Origin: a virus
Reading direction: 5' to 3' (one strand)
Length of the DNA stretch: 42,935 bases
IMG/VR virus record: IMGVR_UViG_3300042691_016661
Span: 1 to 42,935 of that record
Shown: one piece after another, positions 5,206 to 13,146 of the stretch
Position numbering within the stretch: the first letter of the stretch is position 1
Layout of the letters: the number at the start of each line of letters is the position of its first letter
Notes under the pieces: model-generated
The model's input: the letters and a program-made list of their open reading frames with translations, nothing else
Database searches by the model: none
Told to the model about the DNA's origin: nothing
Translations under genes and position numbers: made by a program

Positions 5206-5239
5206 TTGCAAGCGCGTTGAGATTCCCGCATAATTGCGG
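5206..5239 (+). promoter_or_regulatory. Early rightward promoter with overlapping operator
   Basis: -35 TTGCAA (5206-5211), 17-base spacer, -10 CATAAT (5229-5234). The perfect repeat CCGCA-TAAT-TGCGG (5226-5239) covers the -10 and is a good Cro/CI operator candidate. TTGCAA is its own complement, so the same hexamer can serve as the -35 of the divergent repressor promoter, also with a 17-base spacer to TAACAA. Confidence 0.65.
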
Positions 5240-5274
5240 AATCCTCACCGACGATGCGAACCTCGCACCGACCT

Positions 5275-5547
5275 ATGACCCCTGCAGACATCGTGATCTC
5301 CCGCTTTGGTGGCGTCCGGCCGCTGGCGCGGCTCTTGGGCAAGGACCCGTCGACGATCCACCGTTGGAAACAGCCGGCCGAGCGGGGCGGGCTGGACGGC
5401 CGGGTGCCGTCTGCCGTCCAGGTGCGGCTTCTTGAGCTTGCGCGCGAGAAGGGCGTCGACCTGACGCCTGCCGATCTTGTCCTTGGCAGTACGTGTAGCG
5501 CTGGTGCCGTGGAGTCAACGGGCCGGGCGGGGGGTGTGGCGGCGTGA
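5275..5547 (+). CDS. Cro-like regulator, 90 aa
   Basis: The motif DIVISRFGGVRPLARLLG then KDPSTIHRWK (residues 5-32) is a helix-turn-helix typical of Cro/CII-like proteins of Burkholderiales phages; RVPSAVQVRLLELAREKGVD is the usual dimerising helix. It should repress the early promoter and favour lytic growth. ATG at 5275 is chosen from the family length; an in-frame ATG at 5254 would add seven residues. Neither has a strong ribosome binding site. The last codons overlap the next start (GTGA at 5544). Confidence 0.8.
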   Translation: MTPADIVISRFGGVRPLARLLGKDPSTIHRWKQPAERGGLDGRVPSAVQVRLLELAREKGVDLTPADLVLGSTCSAGAVESTGRAGGVAA

Positions 5548-5864
5548 AACTGCTGTACGTCTCCGGCCCGATGTCGGGCATCAAGGACCTGAACTTTCCC
5601 GCCTTCATCGCCGCCGCCGAGGCCTTGCGCCGCGCCGGCTACGCGGTCGTGAACCCGGTCGACCTGAACCCTGACCCCAAAGCCGAGTGGAAGGCCTGCA
5701 TGCGGGCGGACATCAAGGCGCTGGTGGACTGCGATGCCGTGGCCACGCTGCCGGGCTGGAAGGAGTCGCGGGGTGCCTGGCTGGAGACGCGCATCGCCAA
5801 CGGGCTGGGCATGGAGGTCGACAGCGTCGAGGGGTGGCTGGCGCGGGCGGGGGTGGTGGCGTGA
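5544..5864 (+). CDS. DUF4406 (nucleoside deoxyribosyltransferase-like) protein, 106 aa
   Basis: The opening KLLYVSGPMSGIKDLNFPAF and the block DIKALVDCDAVATLPGWKES, then GAWLETRIANGLGM, are the hallmarks of DUF4406, related to nucleoside 2-deoxyribosyltransferases (GPM(S/T)G substrate loop; a family acidic residue near WLE). The enzyme may act on nucleotides during infection; the reaction is not proven for this family. GTG at 5544 overlaps the Cro-like stop, and the stop overlaps the methyltransferase GTG. Confidence 0.82.
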   Translation: MKLLYVSGPMSGIKDLNFPAFIAAAEALRRAGYAVVNPVDLNPDPKAEWKACMRADIKALVDCDAVATLPGWKESRGAWLETRIANGLGMEVDSVEGWLARAGVVA

Positions 5865-6775
5865 AGGCAATCGACCTGTTCGCCGGCGCCGGCGGATTCA
5901 GCACTGGGGCGGCGCTGGCCGGCTGCCGTGTGCTGTGGGCGGCCGACCACTGGCCGACCGCGGTGCAGTGGCACGCGGCCAACCACCCCGAGACCGAGCA
6001 CAGTTGCCAGGACCTGCAGCAAGCCGACTTCCGCCAGGCGCCTGCGCACGACCTGCTGCTGGCCTCGCCGGCCTGCCAGGGGCACAGCAACGCCCGCGGC
6101 ACCGAGAAGCCGCACCACGACGCGCAGCGCGCCACCGCCTGGGCCGTCGTGACCTGCGCCGAGGTGCACCGGCCGGCCGTTGTGCTGGTCGAGAACGTGC
6201 CCGAGTTCTCGCGCTGGGTTCTGTGGCCGGCGTGGACCGCCGCCCTGACTGCGCTGGGATACGCGCTGCAGCCGCTGGTGCTGGACGCGGCCGACCACGG
6301 AGTGCCGCAGCACCGGCGCAGGCTGTTTGTAGTGGCCACGCGCAGCCGCCATCCGATCGAACTGCGGCCGCCACGTCGCCAGCACCGACCGGCGGCCGAC
6401 TGCATCGACATGACCGCCGGCAAGTGGTCGCCGATTAACAAGCCTGGCCGCAGCGCGGCAACGCTGGCGCGCGTGGCTGCTGGCCGCCAGCAGTACGGCG
6501 CGCAGTTCCTGGCACCCTACTACGGCAGCGGGAGCGGCGAGACCGGCCGCAGCCTGCAGCGCCCCATCGGCACGCTGACGACGCGCGCCCGCTGGGCCGT
6601 GATCAACGGCGACCGCATGCGCATGGTGCAGGCCGCCGAGGGCCGGGCCCTGATGGGGTTCCCTGACGCCTACAGGCTGCCGGCCAGCGAGGCGACAGCC
6701 TGGCACCTGATCGGCAACGCCGTGGCTCCGGTGGTGGCGGCCGACGTGATCGCGGCAATCAGGGAGGCGGCGTGA
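5861..6775 (+). CDS. DNA cytosine-C5 methyltransferase, 304 aa
   Basis: Transfers a methyl group from S-adenosylmethionine to cytosine C5. Motif I LFAGAGGFS (residues about 4-13), motif IV LLASPACQGHS with the catalytic Cys, motif VI VLVENVPEF, motif VIII VPQHRRRLFVVA, a short target region, motif IX RPIGTLTTRARWAVI and motif X LIGNAVAP. The motif IV proline before Cys is alanine, a variant typical of a phage subfamily. GTG at 5861 overlaps the previous stop. No cognate restriction enzyme is adjacent, so it is probably an orphan that shields phage DNA from host restriction. Confidence 0.92.
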   Translation: MKAIDLFAGAGGFSTGAALAGCRVLWAADHWPTAVQWHAANHPETEHSCQDLQQADFRQAPAHDLLLASPACQGHSNARGTEKPHHDAQRATAWAVVTCAEVHRPAVVLVENVPEFSRWVLWPAWTAALTALGYALQPLVLDAADHGVPQHRRRLFVVATRSRHPIELRPPRRQHRPAADCIDMTAGKWSPINKPGRSAATLARVAAGRQQYGAQFLAPYYGSGSGETGRSLQRPIGTLTTRARWAVINGDRMRMVQAAEGRALMGFPDAYRLPASEATAWHLIGNAVAPVVAADVIAAIREAA

Positions 6776-6966
6776 TGCGCTGCTCGGCCTACGGCAAGCC
6801 GATGCGCGGCGCCTGGCTCACGGTGGCCGGCCGCTCTTACGGGCCGCGGTGTGGACGGCCGATGCTGGCGGTCAAGCCTCGCGCGCGACGACGCGACGCA
6901 GGCCGGTCGCGCGGGCCGAGGTCCGATCCGCGCCAGCTGCCGCTGCTCGACGAGGCCGCGCTGTGA
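6775..6966 (+). CDS. Small Cys-containing protein of unknown function, 63 aa
   Basis: ATG at 6775 overlaps the methyltransferase stop (GTGATG); the stop overlaps the helicase GTG. It starts MRCSAYGKPMRGAWLTVAGR then YGPRCG, a reduced version of the CxxCGkpm...yGp.C pattern of short zinc-ribbon phage proteins. The second Cys of the usual CxxC is replaced by Tyr. The C-terminal half is very basic. Function unknown. Confidence 0.6.
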   Translation: MRCSAYGKPMRGAWLTVAGRSYGPRCGRPMLAVKPRARRRDAGRSRGPRSDPRQLPLLDEAAL

Positions 6967-8327
6967 TCCTCCGCCCCCGCCAGCAGAAGGCCGTCGACGA
7001 CATCCAGGCCGCCTACCGGGCCGGGTTTAAGGCGCCGATCTTGGTGATGCCCACCGGCGGCGGCAAGACCGCGACGGCCTCGGTGATCATCCGCATGGCG
7101 ATCGCCCGCGGGAAGCGCGTCTGGTTCCTGGCCCACCTCGACGAGATCCTCGGCGCCACGGAGCGCAAGCTGCAGGCCGAGGGCATCCCCTACGGGTGGA
7201 TCGCGGCCGGCCGCGCCGGCGACCGCAAGCGGCCGGTGCAGATCGTGAGCGTGTTCACGCTGGCGCGGCGCCTGAACCGCTACCAGCCGCCGGACTTCAT
7301 CATCGTCGACGAGGCGCATCTGGCCGTCGCGAACACCTACCAGACCGTTTTCCAGTGGGCCGGCGCTGGCCCGAAGCACTGGCGCCCGGGCGGCGCGTAC
7401 CTGCTGCACTTGACCGCCACGCCCCAGCGCTTGGACGGCCGCGGCATGGGCGAGGTGGCCGACGTGCTGGTGCCGACCTGCAGCACCGCGGACCTGATCG
7501 ACGAGGGCCTGCTGGCGCCGATCCGCTACTTCGAGCCGGAGCGCGGCGCGGACGGCAAGCCGGCGATCGTCGGCGACCCCGTGGCGCACTACTTGGCGCA
7601 CGCGCGCGGCCGGCCGGCGGTGGCGTTCTGCACGTCGAACAAGCACGCCGACGAGATGGCCGAGGCGTTCCGAGCCGCCGGCCTGCGCACGCTGGCCATC
7701 AGCGGCGACAGCGACCCGGTGCTGCGCGACCAGGCGCTGGCCGGGATCCAGTCGGGCCAGCTGGACGTGGTCACGAACTGCAAGCTGTGGGTGGCTGGCG
7801 TCGACGCTCCGGCGATCGCGTGCGTGATCGACCTGGCGCCGACTGACAGCCTGGTGCGCTACCTGCAAGGCCTTGGCCGCGGGCTGCGCACGCACCAGGG
7901 CAAGCAGGATCTGGTGTACCTGGACTGCGTCGGCAACCGGGCCCGGCACGGCGACCCGACCGCGGCGCGGCTGTGGACGCTGGAGGGTGCCGACAAGGGA
8001 TCCGGCCGCGTGGCCAGCGAGGTGCCGACGAAGACCTGCCCGCGCTGCTTCTCGACCGTGCACGCGGCGGCGACCGCCTGCCACTGCGGCCACGTGTTCG
8101 CGCCAGGCGCCGGCCGGGTGGTGGCGCAGGTCGACGGCGAGCTCCGCGAAGTCACGGGCACGGCGCCCGAGCCGGTCACGCCGCGCCAGGAGCAGGGCCG
8201 CGCGCAGACGCTCGAGGACCTCATCGCGCTGGGCCGCAGGCGTGGCCACAAGCGGCCGGAACTGTGGGCCAAAGCAGTAATCAGGGCCAGGAACGAGAAG
8301 ATGTTGCGGTTACAATCGGCCTTATGA
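6963..8327 (+). CDS. Superfamily 2 DNA/RNA helicase, 454 aa
   Basis: ATP-dependent helicase. Motif I VMPTGGGKTATASVII (residues about 22-37), Ia WFLAHLDEILGA, II IIVDEAHLAVAN, III LTATPQRLDGRG, a helicase C domain with AFCTSNKHADEMAEAFRAAG and motif VI YLQGLGRGLRTHQGK. A zinc finger (CPRCFSTVHAAATACHCGHVF, 2 + 2 cysteines) lies near residues 358-378. The order matches RecQ/UvrB-like DEAD helicases of early phage regions. It probably unwinds DNA in phage replication or recombination. GTG at 6963 is chosen since the motif-bearing domain begins at once and the start is coupled to the previous gene. Confidence 0.92.
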   Translation: MILRPRQQKAVDDIQAAYRAGFKAPILVMPTGGGKTATASVIIRMAIARGKRVWFLAHLDEILGATERKLQAEGIPYGWIAAGRAGDRKRPVQIVSVFTLARRLNRYQPPDFIIVDEAHLAVANTYQTVFQWAGAGPKHWRPGGAYLLHLTATPQRLDGRGMGEVADVLVPTCSTADLIDEGLLAPIRYFEPERGADGKPAIVGDPVAHYLAHARGRPAVAFCTSNKHADEMAEAFRAAGLRTLAISGDSDPVLRDQALAGIQSGQLDVVTNCKLWVAGVDAPAIACVIDLAPTDSLVRYLQGLGRGLRTHQGKQDLVYLDCVGNRARHGDPTAARLWTLEGADKGSGRVASEVPTKTCPRCFSTVHAAATACHCGHVFAPGAGRVVAQVDGELREVTGTAPEPVTPRQEQGRAQTLEDLIALGRRRGHKRPELWAKAVIRARNEKMLRLQSAL

Positions 8328-8938
8328 ATGAGATTCTAATCTTTGGATTTTGGACGGCACTTGACTTGGCGCCAACGCCGCGCGCGGACGGCTACCGGTT
8401 GCTGTGCCGATGTGTGTGCGGAACTTCGCGCCTGATCGCGAGGAAGACTCTCAAGGCCGGGCGATCAAAAAGTTGCGGCTGTCACGGCGTTTACCCCGGG
8501 GCCAACGTCGACGGTCACACCGTGTTGCAGCGCGACGGGCGCGAGATGGTCCTTCGATGCGTGCATGGCGCCATCTTCCGCAGTCGGTTCTCTGCTGGGG
8601 CGATCCGAAGGCAAACGTGCCCGTGCGAACGAGACTTTGCAAAGCACTCAAAGCACGGCGAGTCGCCTCATGCCAAAAGGACCACTGAGTACAACAGTTG
8701 GCGGCTAATGCGCCAGCGCTGCAACGACCCCAAGAACAAGCATTTCAAACACTACGGCGGCCGCGGGATCAAAGTCTGTTCCAGATGGGACCGCTACGAG
8801 AACTTTCTTGCCGACTTGGGCCGCAAACCGGCCGGCCATAGCCTGGATCGCATCGACGTGAATGGGAACTACGAACCCGCAAATTGCCGATGGGCCGATG
8901 CCATCACCCAGCGGCGCAATCAGAGGAGGCAGGCATGA
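8324..8938 (+). CDS. HNH-endonuclease-like protein, 204 aa
   Basis: ATG at 8324 overlaps the helicase stop (ATGA). N-terminal zinc-like knots: RLLCRCVCGTSRLIARKTLK then AGRSKSCGC (residues about 27-56). The C-terminal half has the phage-wide pattern WRLMRQRCNDPKNKHFKHYG, GRGIKVCSRW, ENFLADLG, LDRIDVNGNYEPANCRWADA, the last being an HNH-type metal site. Such genes are often free-standing, mobile nuclease genes. The stretch is visibly less GC-rich at third codon positions than its neighbours, which fits acquisition. Confidence 0.75.
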   Translation: MNEILIFGFWTALDLAPTPRADGYRLLCRCVCGTSRLIARKTLKAGRSKSCGCHGVYPGANVDGHTVLQRDGREMVLRCVHGAIFRSRFSAGAIRRQTCPCERDFAKHSKHGESPHAKRTTEYNSWRLMRQRCNDPKNKHFKHYGGRGIKVCSRWDRYENFLADLGRKPAGHSLDRIDVNGNYEPANCRWADAITQRRNQRRQA

Positions 8939-9051
8939 ACGACGACGACGACGGCGCGGGCGCTGGCCTGGCGCTGGTGCTGACGGCGCAGGGCATCGTG
9001 TGGATGTGCGTCGGCCTGTGGGCCGGGTGGATGATGTGGGGCCCGGCGTGA
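8935..9051 (+). CDS. Small single-span membrane protein, 38 aa
   Basis: ATG at 8935 overlaps the previous stop (ATGA) after a strong GAGGAGG. The product begins with MNDDDDGAGA and then one hydrophobic span (GLALVLTAQGIVWMCVGLWA) ending in GWMMWGPA. The stop overlaps the next GTG. No family is recognised. Confidence 0.65.
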   Translation: MNDDDDGAGAGLALVLTAQGIVWMCVGLWAGWMMWGPA

Positions 9052-9335
9052 GCTCCGGCTGCCTCGGCTGCCAGCGGTGCGAGGACGGGCCTGTCGTGCA
9101 GCTGTTCGACGGCCGCACGGTGTGCACCTACTGCCCGGACTGGAAGGACGAGTGTCTCGCGCGCGAGATCCTGAAGATGCCGAAGGAGCGGCGCCGGGCG
9201 TGGCTGTTCGGTGTGGTCGACAAGGGCCGCGTCATCGAGAAGGGCCTCGAGCAGATCCACGGAAAGGAAAAGGCCGACCACATGGCCGGCCTGGTGCGTG
9301 CGGTGTGGGCGGCGGATCGTCAGGCGGCCGGCTGA
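9048..9335 (+). CDS. Cys-rich zinc-binding-like protein, 95 aa
   Basis: GTG at 9048 overlaps the stop of the small membrane gene (GTGA). Cysteines are arranged CLGCQRC (about residues 4-10) and CTYCPDWKDEC (about 28-38), probably binding one zinc ion. The rest (ILKMPKERRRAWLFGVVDKG, then RVIEKGLEQIHGKEKADHMA) is helical. It is common as a hypothetical protein in Burkholderiales phages. Function unknown. Confidence 0.75.
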   Translation: MSSGCLGCQRCEDGPVVQLFDGRTVCTYCPDWKDECLAREILKMPKERRRAWLFGVVDKGRVIEKGLEQIHGKEKADHMAGLVRAVWAADRQAAG

Positions 9336-9336
9336 G

Positions 9337-9486
9337 CTACTTCGGGGCCGGCAGCGCGCCCGGGTAGTGCTTGGCGATGATGCGGTTCATGGCGTCGACG
9401 AGATCCGGCCGCTTGAACATCACGTGGCCGTTGCCGTTCTTGAAGGTGCGGATCGCGAGGTAGTCGTTTTCGACCTGGCCGGGCAA
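9337..9486 (-). pseudogene. C-terminal relic of a DUF4942 protein
   Basis: On the minus strand, an open frame of about 49 codons ends at TAG (9339-9337) and reads ENDYLAIRTFKNGNGHVMF, KRPDLVDAMNRIIAKHYPGA, LP. This matches the C-terminal end of DUF4942 proteins (methyltransferase-associated, frequent in phages and plasmids), which normally exceed 200 residues. Nothing of the N-terminal part is found upstream and there is no good start signal. It lies antisense to the plus-strand early operon, so it is probably the remnant of a lost gene. Confidence 0.7.
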
Positions 9487-9526
9487 CGTCGACCTTTGCC
9501 TGCGCGGCGCCTGAGCCTCGACCGTA

Positions 9527-9542
9527 GCCCCGCGTGCGGGGC
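9527..9542. terminator. GC-rich hairpin, possible weak terminator
   Basis: GCCCCGC (9527-9533) and GCGGGGC (9536-9542) form a tight stem with no T-run on either strand. It lies between the DUF4942 relic and the next plus-strand gene. Termination or transcript stability role is uncertain. Confidence 0.35.
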
Positions 9543-9580
9543 CTCGGCCGGCGCTTTGACCGGATCACCAAGGAGCAACC

Positions 9581-9796
9581 GTGGACTATCAGAGACTCTC
9601 GATCAGGCCCGACTGGGGCGCCGACCAGGTGGGCACTTACACGTTCGACGGTCAGGACAGTAGCGACGAGGTGTGGCTGACTGCCGTCAAGGGCGGCGCG
9701 AACTTCAGCGTGTGCATGACGCTGGCGCAGGCGCAGGAGCTCGCCGCGAACCTCGGCGTCTGCATCCGCGGCAAGCTGGCTGGAGCGGAGTCGTGA
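9581..9796 (+). CDS. Small protein of unknown function, 71 aa
   Basis: GTG at 9581 follows AAGGAGCAACC, a strong ribosome binding site. Sequence pattern: DYQRLSIRPDWGADQVGTY, EVWLTAVKGGANFSVCMTLA, QAQELAANLGVCIRGKL; a beta-rich first half and a helix. It is not recognised. The stop overlaps the GTG of the next gene. Confidence 0.7.
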   Translation: MDYQRLSIRPDWGADQVGTYTFDGQDSSDEVWLTAVKGGANFSVCMTLAQAQELAANLGVCIRGKLAGAES

Positions 9797-10035
9797 TCCG
9801 CTGCCGATCGAACGGGTGCACGGGCAACTGCGACCAGGGCCGGCGCGACTGCGACTGCGACCTGCGCATGCCGACGCTCGACATCCCCATCGTCGAGCGC
9901 GCGTACGAGGCCGGGCCGTTCCCGCGCGTGGCGCGCTGGGTCGACGAGAACCAGGCGCTGGCGTCCGTTCTGATGGTGCTGGCGGTGTTCGGGCTGTTCG
10001 TGCTCGGCGCCTGGCTGGATGGTGCGCCGGCATGA
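9793..10035 (+). CDS. Cys-rich single-span membrane protein, 80 aa
   Basis: GTG at 9793 overlaps the previous stop. The N-terminus has five cysteines (CRSNGCTGNCDQGRRDCDCD), a motif repeated in many small phage membrane proteins. Residues about 55-75 (ALASVLMVLAVFGLFVLGAW) form one transmembrane helix. The Cys cluster should face the cytoplasm and may bind metal. Function unknown. The stop overlaps the VRR-NUC start. Confidence 0.75.
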   Translation: MIRCRSNGCTGNCDQGRRDCDCDLRMPTLDIPIVERAYEAGPFPRVARWVDENQALASVLMVLAVFGLFVLGAWLDGAPA

Positions 10036-10373
10036 CCGAGGCCGGCCTGATGCGCGAGATCATGATCGCGCTGTCGGCCGATGGGCATGCCGTGTTTCGG
10101 GCGAACGTGGGCCTGTTTTTCACCAAGGACGGCCGGCCCGCGCGCACCGGGCTGCCGGTCGGGTTCTCGGACCTGTTCGGGTTCCGGCGCGATGACGCGC
10201 GCGCGTTCTTCCTTGAGGTCAAGACCGCGACCGGGCGCGCGACCTTGGACCAGCGGCGTTTCCTGCTCGCGATGCAGAACCGCGGCGCGATCACCGGCAT
10301 CGTGCGCAGCGTGGACGAGGCGCGGTCGTTGCTTGCGGGCCACGTGTTGCGAAACTCGCATCATCGGCTGTAG
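10032..10373 (+). CDS. VRR-NUC domain nuclease, 113 aa
   Basis: A single-domain virus-type replication-repair nuclease of the PD-(D/E)XK fold. Key parts: MREIMIALSADGHAVFRANV, RTGLPVGFSDLFGF (the motif usually reading GxPDL, with the Asp kept), FFLEVKTATGRATLDQRRFL (ExK with Glu and Lys) and GAITGIVRSVDEAR. Probably resolves or trims DNA branches during phage replication. ATG at 10032 overlaps the upstream stop. Confidence 0.88.
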   Translation: MTEAGLMREIMIALSADGHAVFRANVGLFFTKDGRPARTGLPVGFSDLFGFRRDDARAFFLEVKTATGRATLDQRRFLLAMQNRGAITGIVRSVDEARSLLAGHVLRNSHHRL

Positions 10374-10376
10374 GAT
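10347..10376 (+). promoter_or_regulatory. Promoter for the primase-helicase unit
   Basis: -35 TTGCGA (10347-10352), 18-base spacer, -10 TAGGAT (10371-10376), followed by CGAATCACTCC. The -35 box, the TCGCA in the spacer and the ATCACTCC tail recur at 25029-25070. Predicted start about 10383, before the ATG at 10409. Confidence 0.6.
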
Positions 10377-10408
10377 CGAATCACTCCTTCACTCGTTCGT
10401 TTGTTCGT

Positions 10409-10648
10409 ATGTCCGAAGACCTTTCCCCATCTTCGCGGCCTTTTCAGGCCAAGCTCGACGTGCTGCGCTCGCATCATTTGCGGGCCACGGCGCAGGCTTC
10501 GCTTGCGGTGTTCGACTTCGTCGACGTGGCCAAGCGCATGCTGTTGGAACTGAAGGTGCGCGACTTCACGGCCGCCGATGTTGTCGCGCTGGCCGCGCTG
10601 ATCGAATCGCGCGATCGGTACGTCGCTTCTCTTAGCGATTCCGAATGA
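10409..10648 (+). CDS. Small helical protein of unknown function, 79 aa
   Basis: ATG at 10409; the stop overlaps the primase-helicase ATG (ATGA). Almost fully helical: KLDVLRSHHLRATAQASLAV then FDFVDVAKRMLLELKVRDFT and VVALAALIESRDRYV. It is the first gene after the promoter at 10347 and is translationally coupled to the primase-helicase, so it may be an accessory replication factor. No family recognised. Confidence 0.68.
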   Translation: MSEDLSPSSRPFQAKLDVLRSHHLRATAQASLAVFDFVDVAKRMLLELKVRDFTAADVVALAALIESRDRYVASLSDSE

Positions 10649-13146
10649 GCGCCCGCGAGCAGTTCCGTGCGGCGATGGCCGCAGCCGGCCTGACGCCGCC
10701 CGATGATTTCCCCGCCGGCAAGCTGTTCCGGTTCAGCACGAACGGGAAGCGCTCTGACGACGCCGGCTGGCTGATCTTCCACGACGACGAGCGGCCGGCG
10801 GGTCGTTTCGGCTGCAACCGCAGCGGCATCGACGTAACATGGAAGGCCGAGCAGCAGCGCGAGTTCACCGCCGAGGAGCGGCGCGCCTGGGCCGAGCGCA
10901 TGCGCAACCTCGAGGCCGAGCGCGAGCGCGAGCGCCAGGCCGCCGCGGAGCGCGCCGCCACGAAGGCTGCCAGCATGTGGGCCGCCGGCCGCGACGCTGA
11001 CGAGGAACACCACGACTACCTGCAGCGCAAGCGGATCCCGGGCATCGGCGCGCGCCTGCTGCGCGACCAGCTGCTGGTGCCCATGCGGCACGGCCCGGGC
11101 GCGCTGGTCGGCCTGCAGGTCATCCAGCCGGACGGGTCGCGCAAGTTCTTGACCGGCACGCCGGCCGGCGGCGCGTACACGGTGCTTGGCAAGCCCACCC
11201 GTTGCGGGCAGGTCGTGATCTGCGAGGGCTACGCGACCGGCGTGTCGATCCACCAGGCCACGGGATGGTGCGTGGTCGTGGCTTTCTCGGCCGGCAACAT
11301 CGGCGCGGTGGCCGCGAAGATCCGCGCCGCCCTGCCCGAGGCGCAGGTCTGCATCGGCGCCGACGACGACGCGTTCACGGCGGGCAACCCCGGGCGCAGC
11401 GCTGCTGCCGCGACAGGCCTGCCGGTGGCGCTGCCGCTGTGGGCGGGCGAGCGCGGCCGCGGGACCGATTTCAACGACCTGCACCAGGACGAGGGGCTCG
11501 ACGCGGTGCGCGCGTGCTTCGACGATCCGCAGCCGATCGAGCCGCCCCGCTCTGAGGGGTCCGACAAGCCGGTGAGTGTCGGGGGTCCAGGTGGCCCGAA
11601 CAACCCCGGCAGCAGCGGGACGGGTAGCCCACAAACTCCTCGGGACGGGCCCGCTGCCGTCGACGAGCCGCCGCCGGCGCCGCAGGGTGCTGACACACCT
11701 GAGCCGGCGGCGGGCTCCGACGTTACCGACGAGCGTCATGCGCCACCAGGCTGCGGCGAGCGGCCGCTGATCTTCAAGGGCAAGCCCATGCAGTCGGCGC
11801 AGCTGTTCCACGACACGCTGCCCGAGGGCGGCCGCATCCTGTTCTGGCGAGGCGAGTTCTACAGCTGGGCCGGCGACCGCTACGTCGTGCGCGACAGGGT
11901 CTGGATCGAGCAGCGCCTCTATCACTGGTCGGCGGGGTGCGACACCTGGCGCATGAACAGAGACGGCAGCCACGAGGTCGTGGCCTTCGACCCGACCGCC
12001 GACGCGATCGGCAACATCGTGCACGCCTTGCGCGCCGTGTGCTACGCAGACCTGCCCGAACCGCAGTGCTGGATCGAGGAGCGGCCAGGCGACCCGTCGG
12101 CGACAGAGATCATCGCGTTCCGCAACGGCTTCCTGCACTGGCCGACGCGGCGCCTGCTGGCGTCGACTGACCGCCTGTTCTGCACCTCGGCGCTCGAGTT
12201 CGACTACGACCCGATCGCCGAGCAGCCTGCTGAGTGGCTGGCCTTCCTGCAGGGCTTGTGGCCCGAGGACCCCGAGAGCATCCAGGTGCTCGGCGAGATG
12301 TTCGGCTACCTGCTGACCGACGACACGAGCCAGCAGAAGGCCTTCATGCTGATCGGGCCGCCGCGCTCCGGCAAGGGCACGATCCTGCGCGTGCTCGAGA
12401 GCCTGGTCGGCTACGCCAACCGGGTGAGCCCCAGCCTGTCGAGCCTGGGCATGCAGTTCGGCCTGCAGCCGCTCATCGGCAAGCGCCTGGCCATGATCTC
12501 CGACGCGCGCCTGTCGGGCCGGGCCGACCAGCAGCCGATCGTCGAGAACCTGCTGCGCGTCTCCGGCGAGGACACCATCAGCGTGCCGCGCAAGAACATC
12601 ACCGACTGGACCGGCAAGCTGCCGACCCGGTTCGTGTTCGCATCGAACGAGCTCCCGGCCTTCTCTGACGCCTCGGCCGCGCTGGCGAACCGCTTCGTGA
12701 TGTTCCAGTTCACGACCTCGTTCCTTGGCCGCGAGGATCTCGGCCTCACGGCGCGGCTGCTGCGCGACCTGCCCGGCATCGTGCTGTGGGCGCTGCAGGG
12801 CCTGGATCGCCTGCGCCAGCGCGGCCACCTGATCCGGCCGGCCTCGGCCGACGAGCTCCACGCCGACATGGTCGAGCAGACCAGCCCGATCCGCGCGTTC
12901 GTTGAGGATTGCTGCATCGTCGGCGAGGGCAATCAGGTCGACCGCGACGACCTGTTCGGGGCATGGCGGAAGTGGTGCGAAAAGCAGGGCCGGGATCACC
13001 CGGGCACGAAGGTCGGTTTCGGACGGCAACTGGCCGCGGCTTTCCCCGAGATCAAGCGCGCGCAACCCCGTGCCGGTGGCACAAGATTGAACGTGTATTC
13101 CGGTGCCAGGCTGAAGCACCAATTGGAAGGCGGGCCGCTGGATTGA
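10645..13146 (+). CDS. Toprim primase / D5-type SF3 helicase fusion, 833 aa
   Basis: Likely replication initiator. N-terminal RNA-binding/zinc-like part (residues 1-150) with a long charged helix, then a Toprim_3 domain (VVICEGYATGVSIHQATG, VAFSAGN, CIGADDDAFTAGNPG; residues about 190-290). A Pro/Gly-rich linker follows (about 300-370), then the D5_N/DUF5906 region and an SF3 helicase: Walker A MLIGPPRSGKGTILRVLESL, Walker B LAMISDARLS, sensor FVFASNELPAF. The C-terminal domain (FVEDCCIVGEGNQVDRDDLF onward) resembles the D5/P4-alpha winged helix that binds origin repeats. The gene ends in the iteron-like region. Confidence 0.93.
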   Translation: MSAREQFRAAMAAAGLTPPDDFPAGKLFRFSTNGKRSDDAGWLIFHDDERPAGRFGCNRSGIDVTWKAEQQREFTAEERRAWAERMRNLEAERERERQAAAERAATKAASMWAAGRDADEEHHDYLQRKRIPGIGARLLRDQLLVPMRHGPGALVGLQVIQPDGSRKFLTGTPAGGAYTVLGKPTRCGQVVICEGYATGVSIHQATGWCVVVAFSAGNIGAVAAKIRAALPEAQVCIGADDDAFTAGNPGRSAAAATGLPVALPLWAGERGRGTDFNDLHQDEGLDAVRACFDDPQPIEPPRSEGSDKPVSVGGPGGPNNPGSSGTGSPQTPRDGPAAVDEPPPAPQGADTPEPAAGSDVTDERHAPPGCGERPLIFKGKPMQSAQLFHDTLPEGGRILFWRGEFYSWAGDRYVVRDRVWIEQRLYHWSAGCDTWRMNRDGSHEVVAFDPTADAIGNIVHALRAVCYADLPEPQCWIEERPGDPSATEIIAFRNGFLHWPTRRLLASTDRLFCTSALEFDYDPIAEQPAEWLAFLQGLWPEDPESIQVLGEMFGYLLTDDTSQQKAFMLIGPPRSGKGTILRVLESLVGYANRVSPSLSSLGMQFGLQPLIGKRLAMISDARLSGRADQQPIVENLLRVSGEDTISVPRKNITDWTGKLPTRFVFASNELPAFSDASAALANRFVMFQFTTSFLGREDLGLTARLLRDLPGIVLWALQGLDRLRQRGHLIRPASADELHADMVEQTSPIRAFVEDCCIVGEGNQVDRDDLFGAWRKWCEKQGRDHPGTKVGFGRQLAAAFPEIKRAQPRAGGTRLNVYSGARLKHQLEGGPLD

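Noticed and set aside
3493-5220. Long plus-strand frame of 575 codons
   Set aside because: It is antisense to the exonuclease and repressor, which have clear motifs, and reads as typical high-GC shadow sequence.
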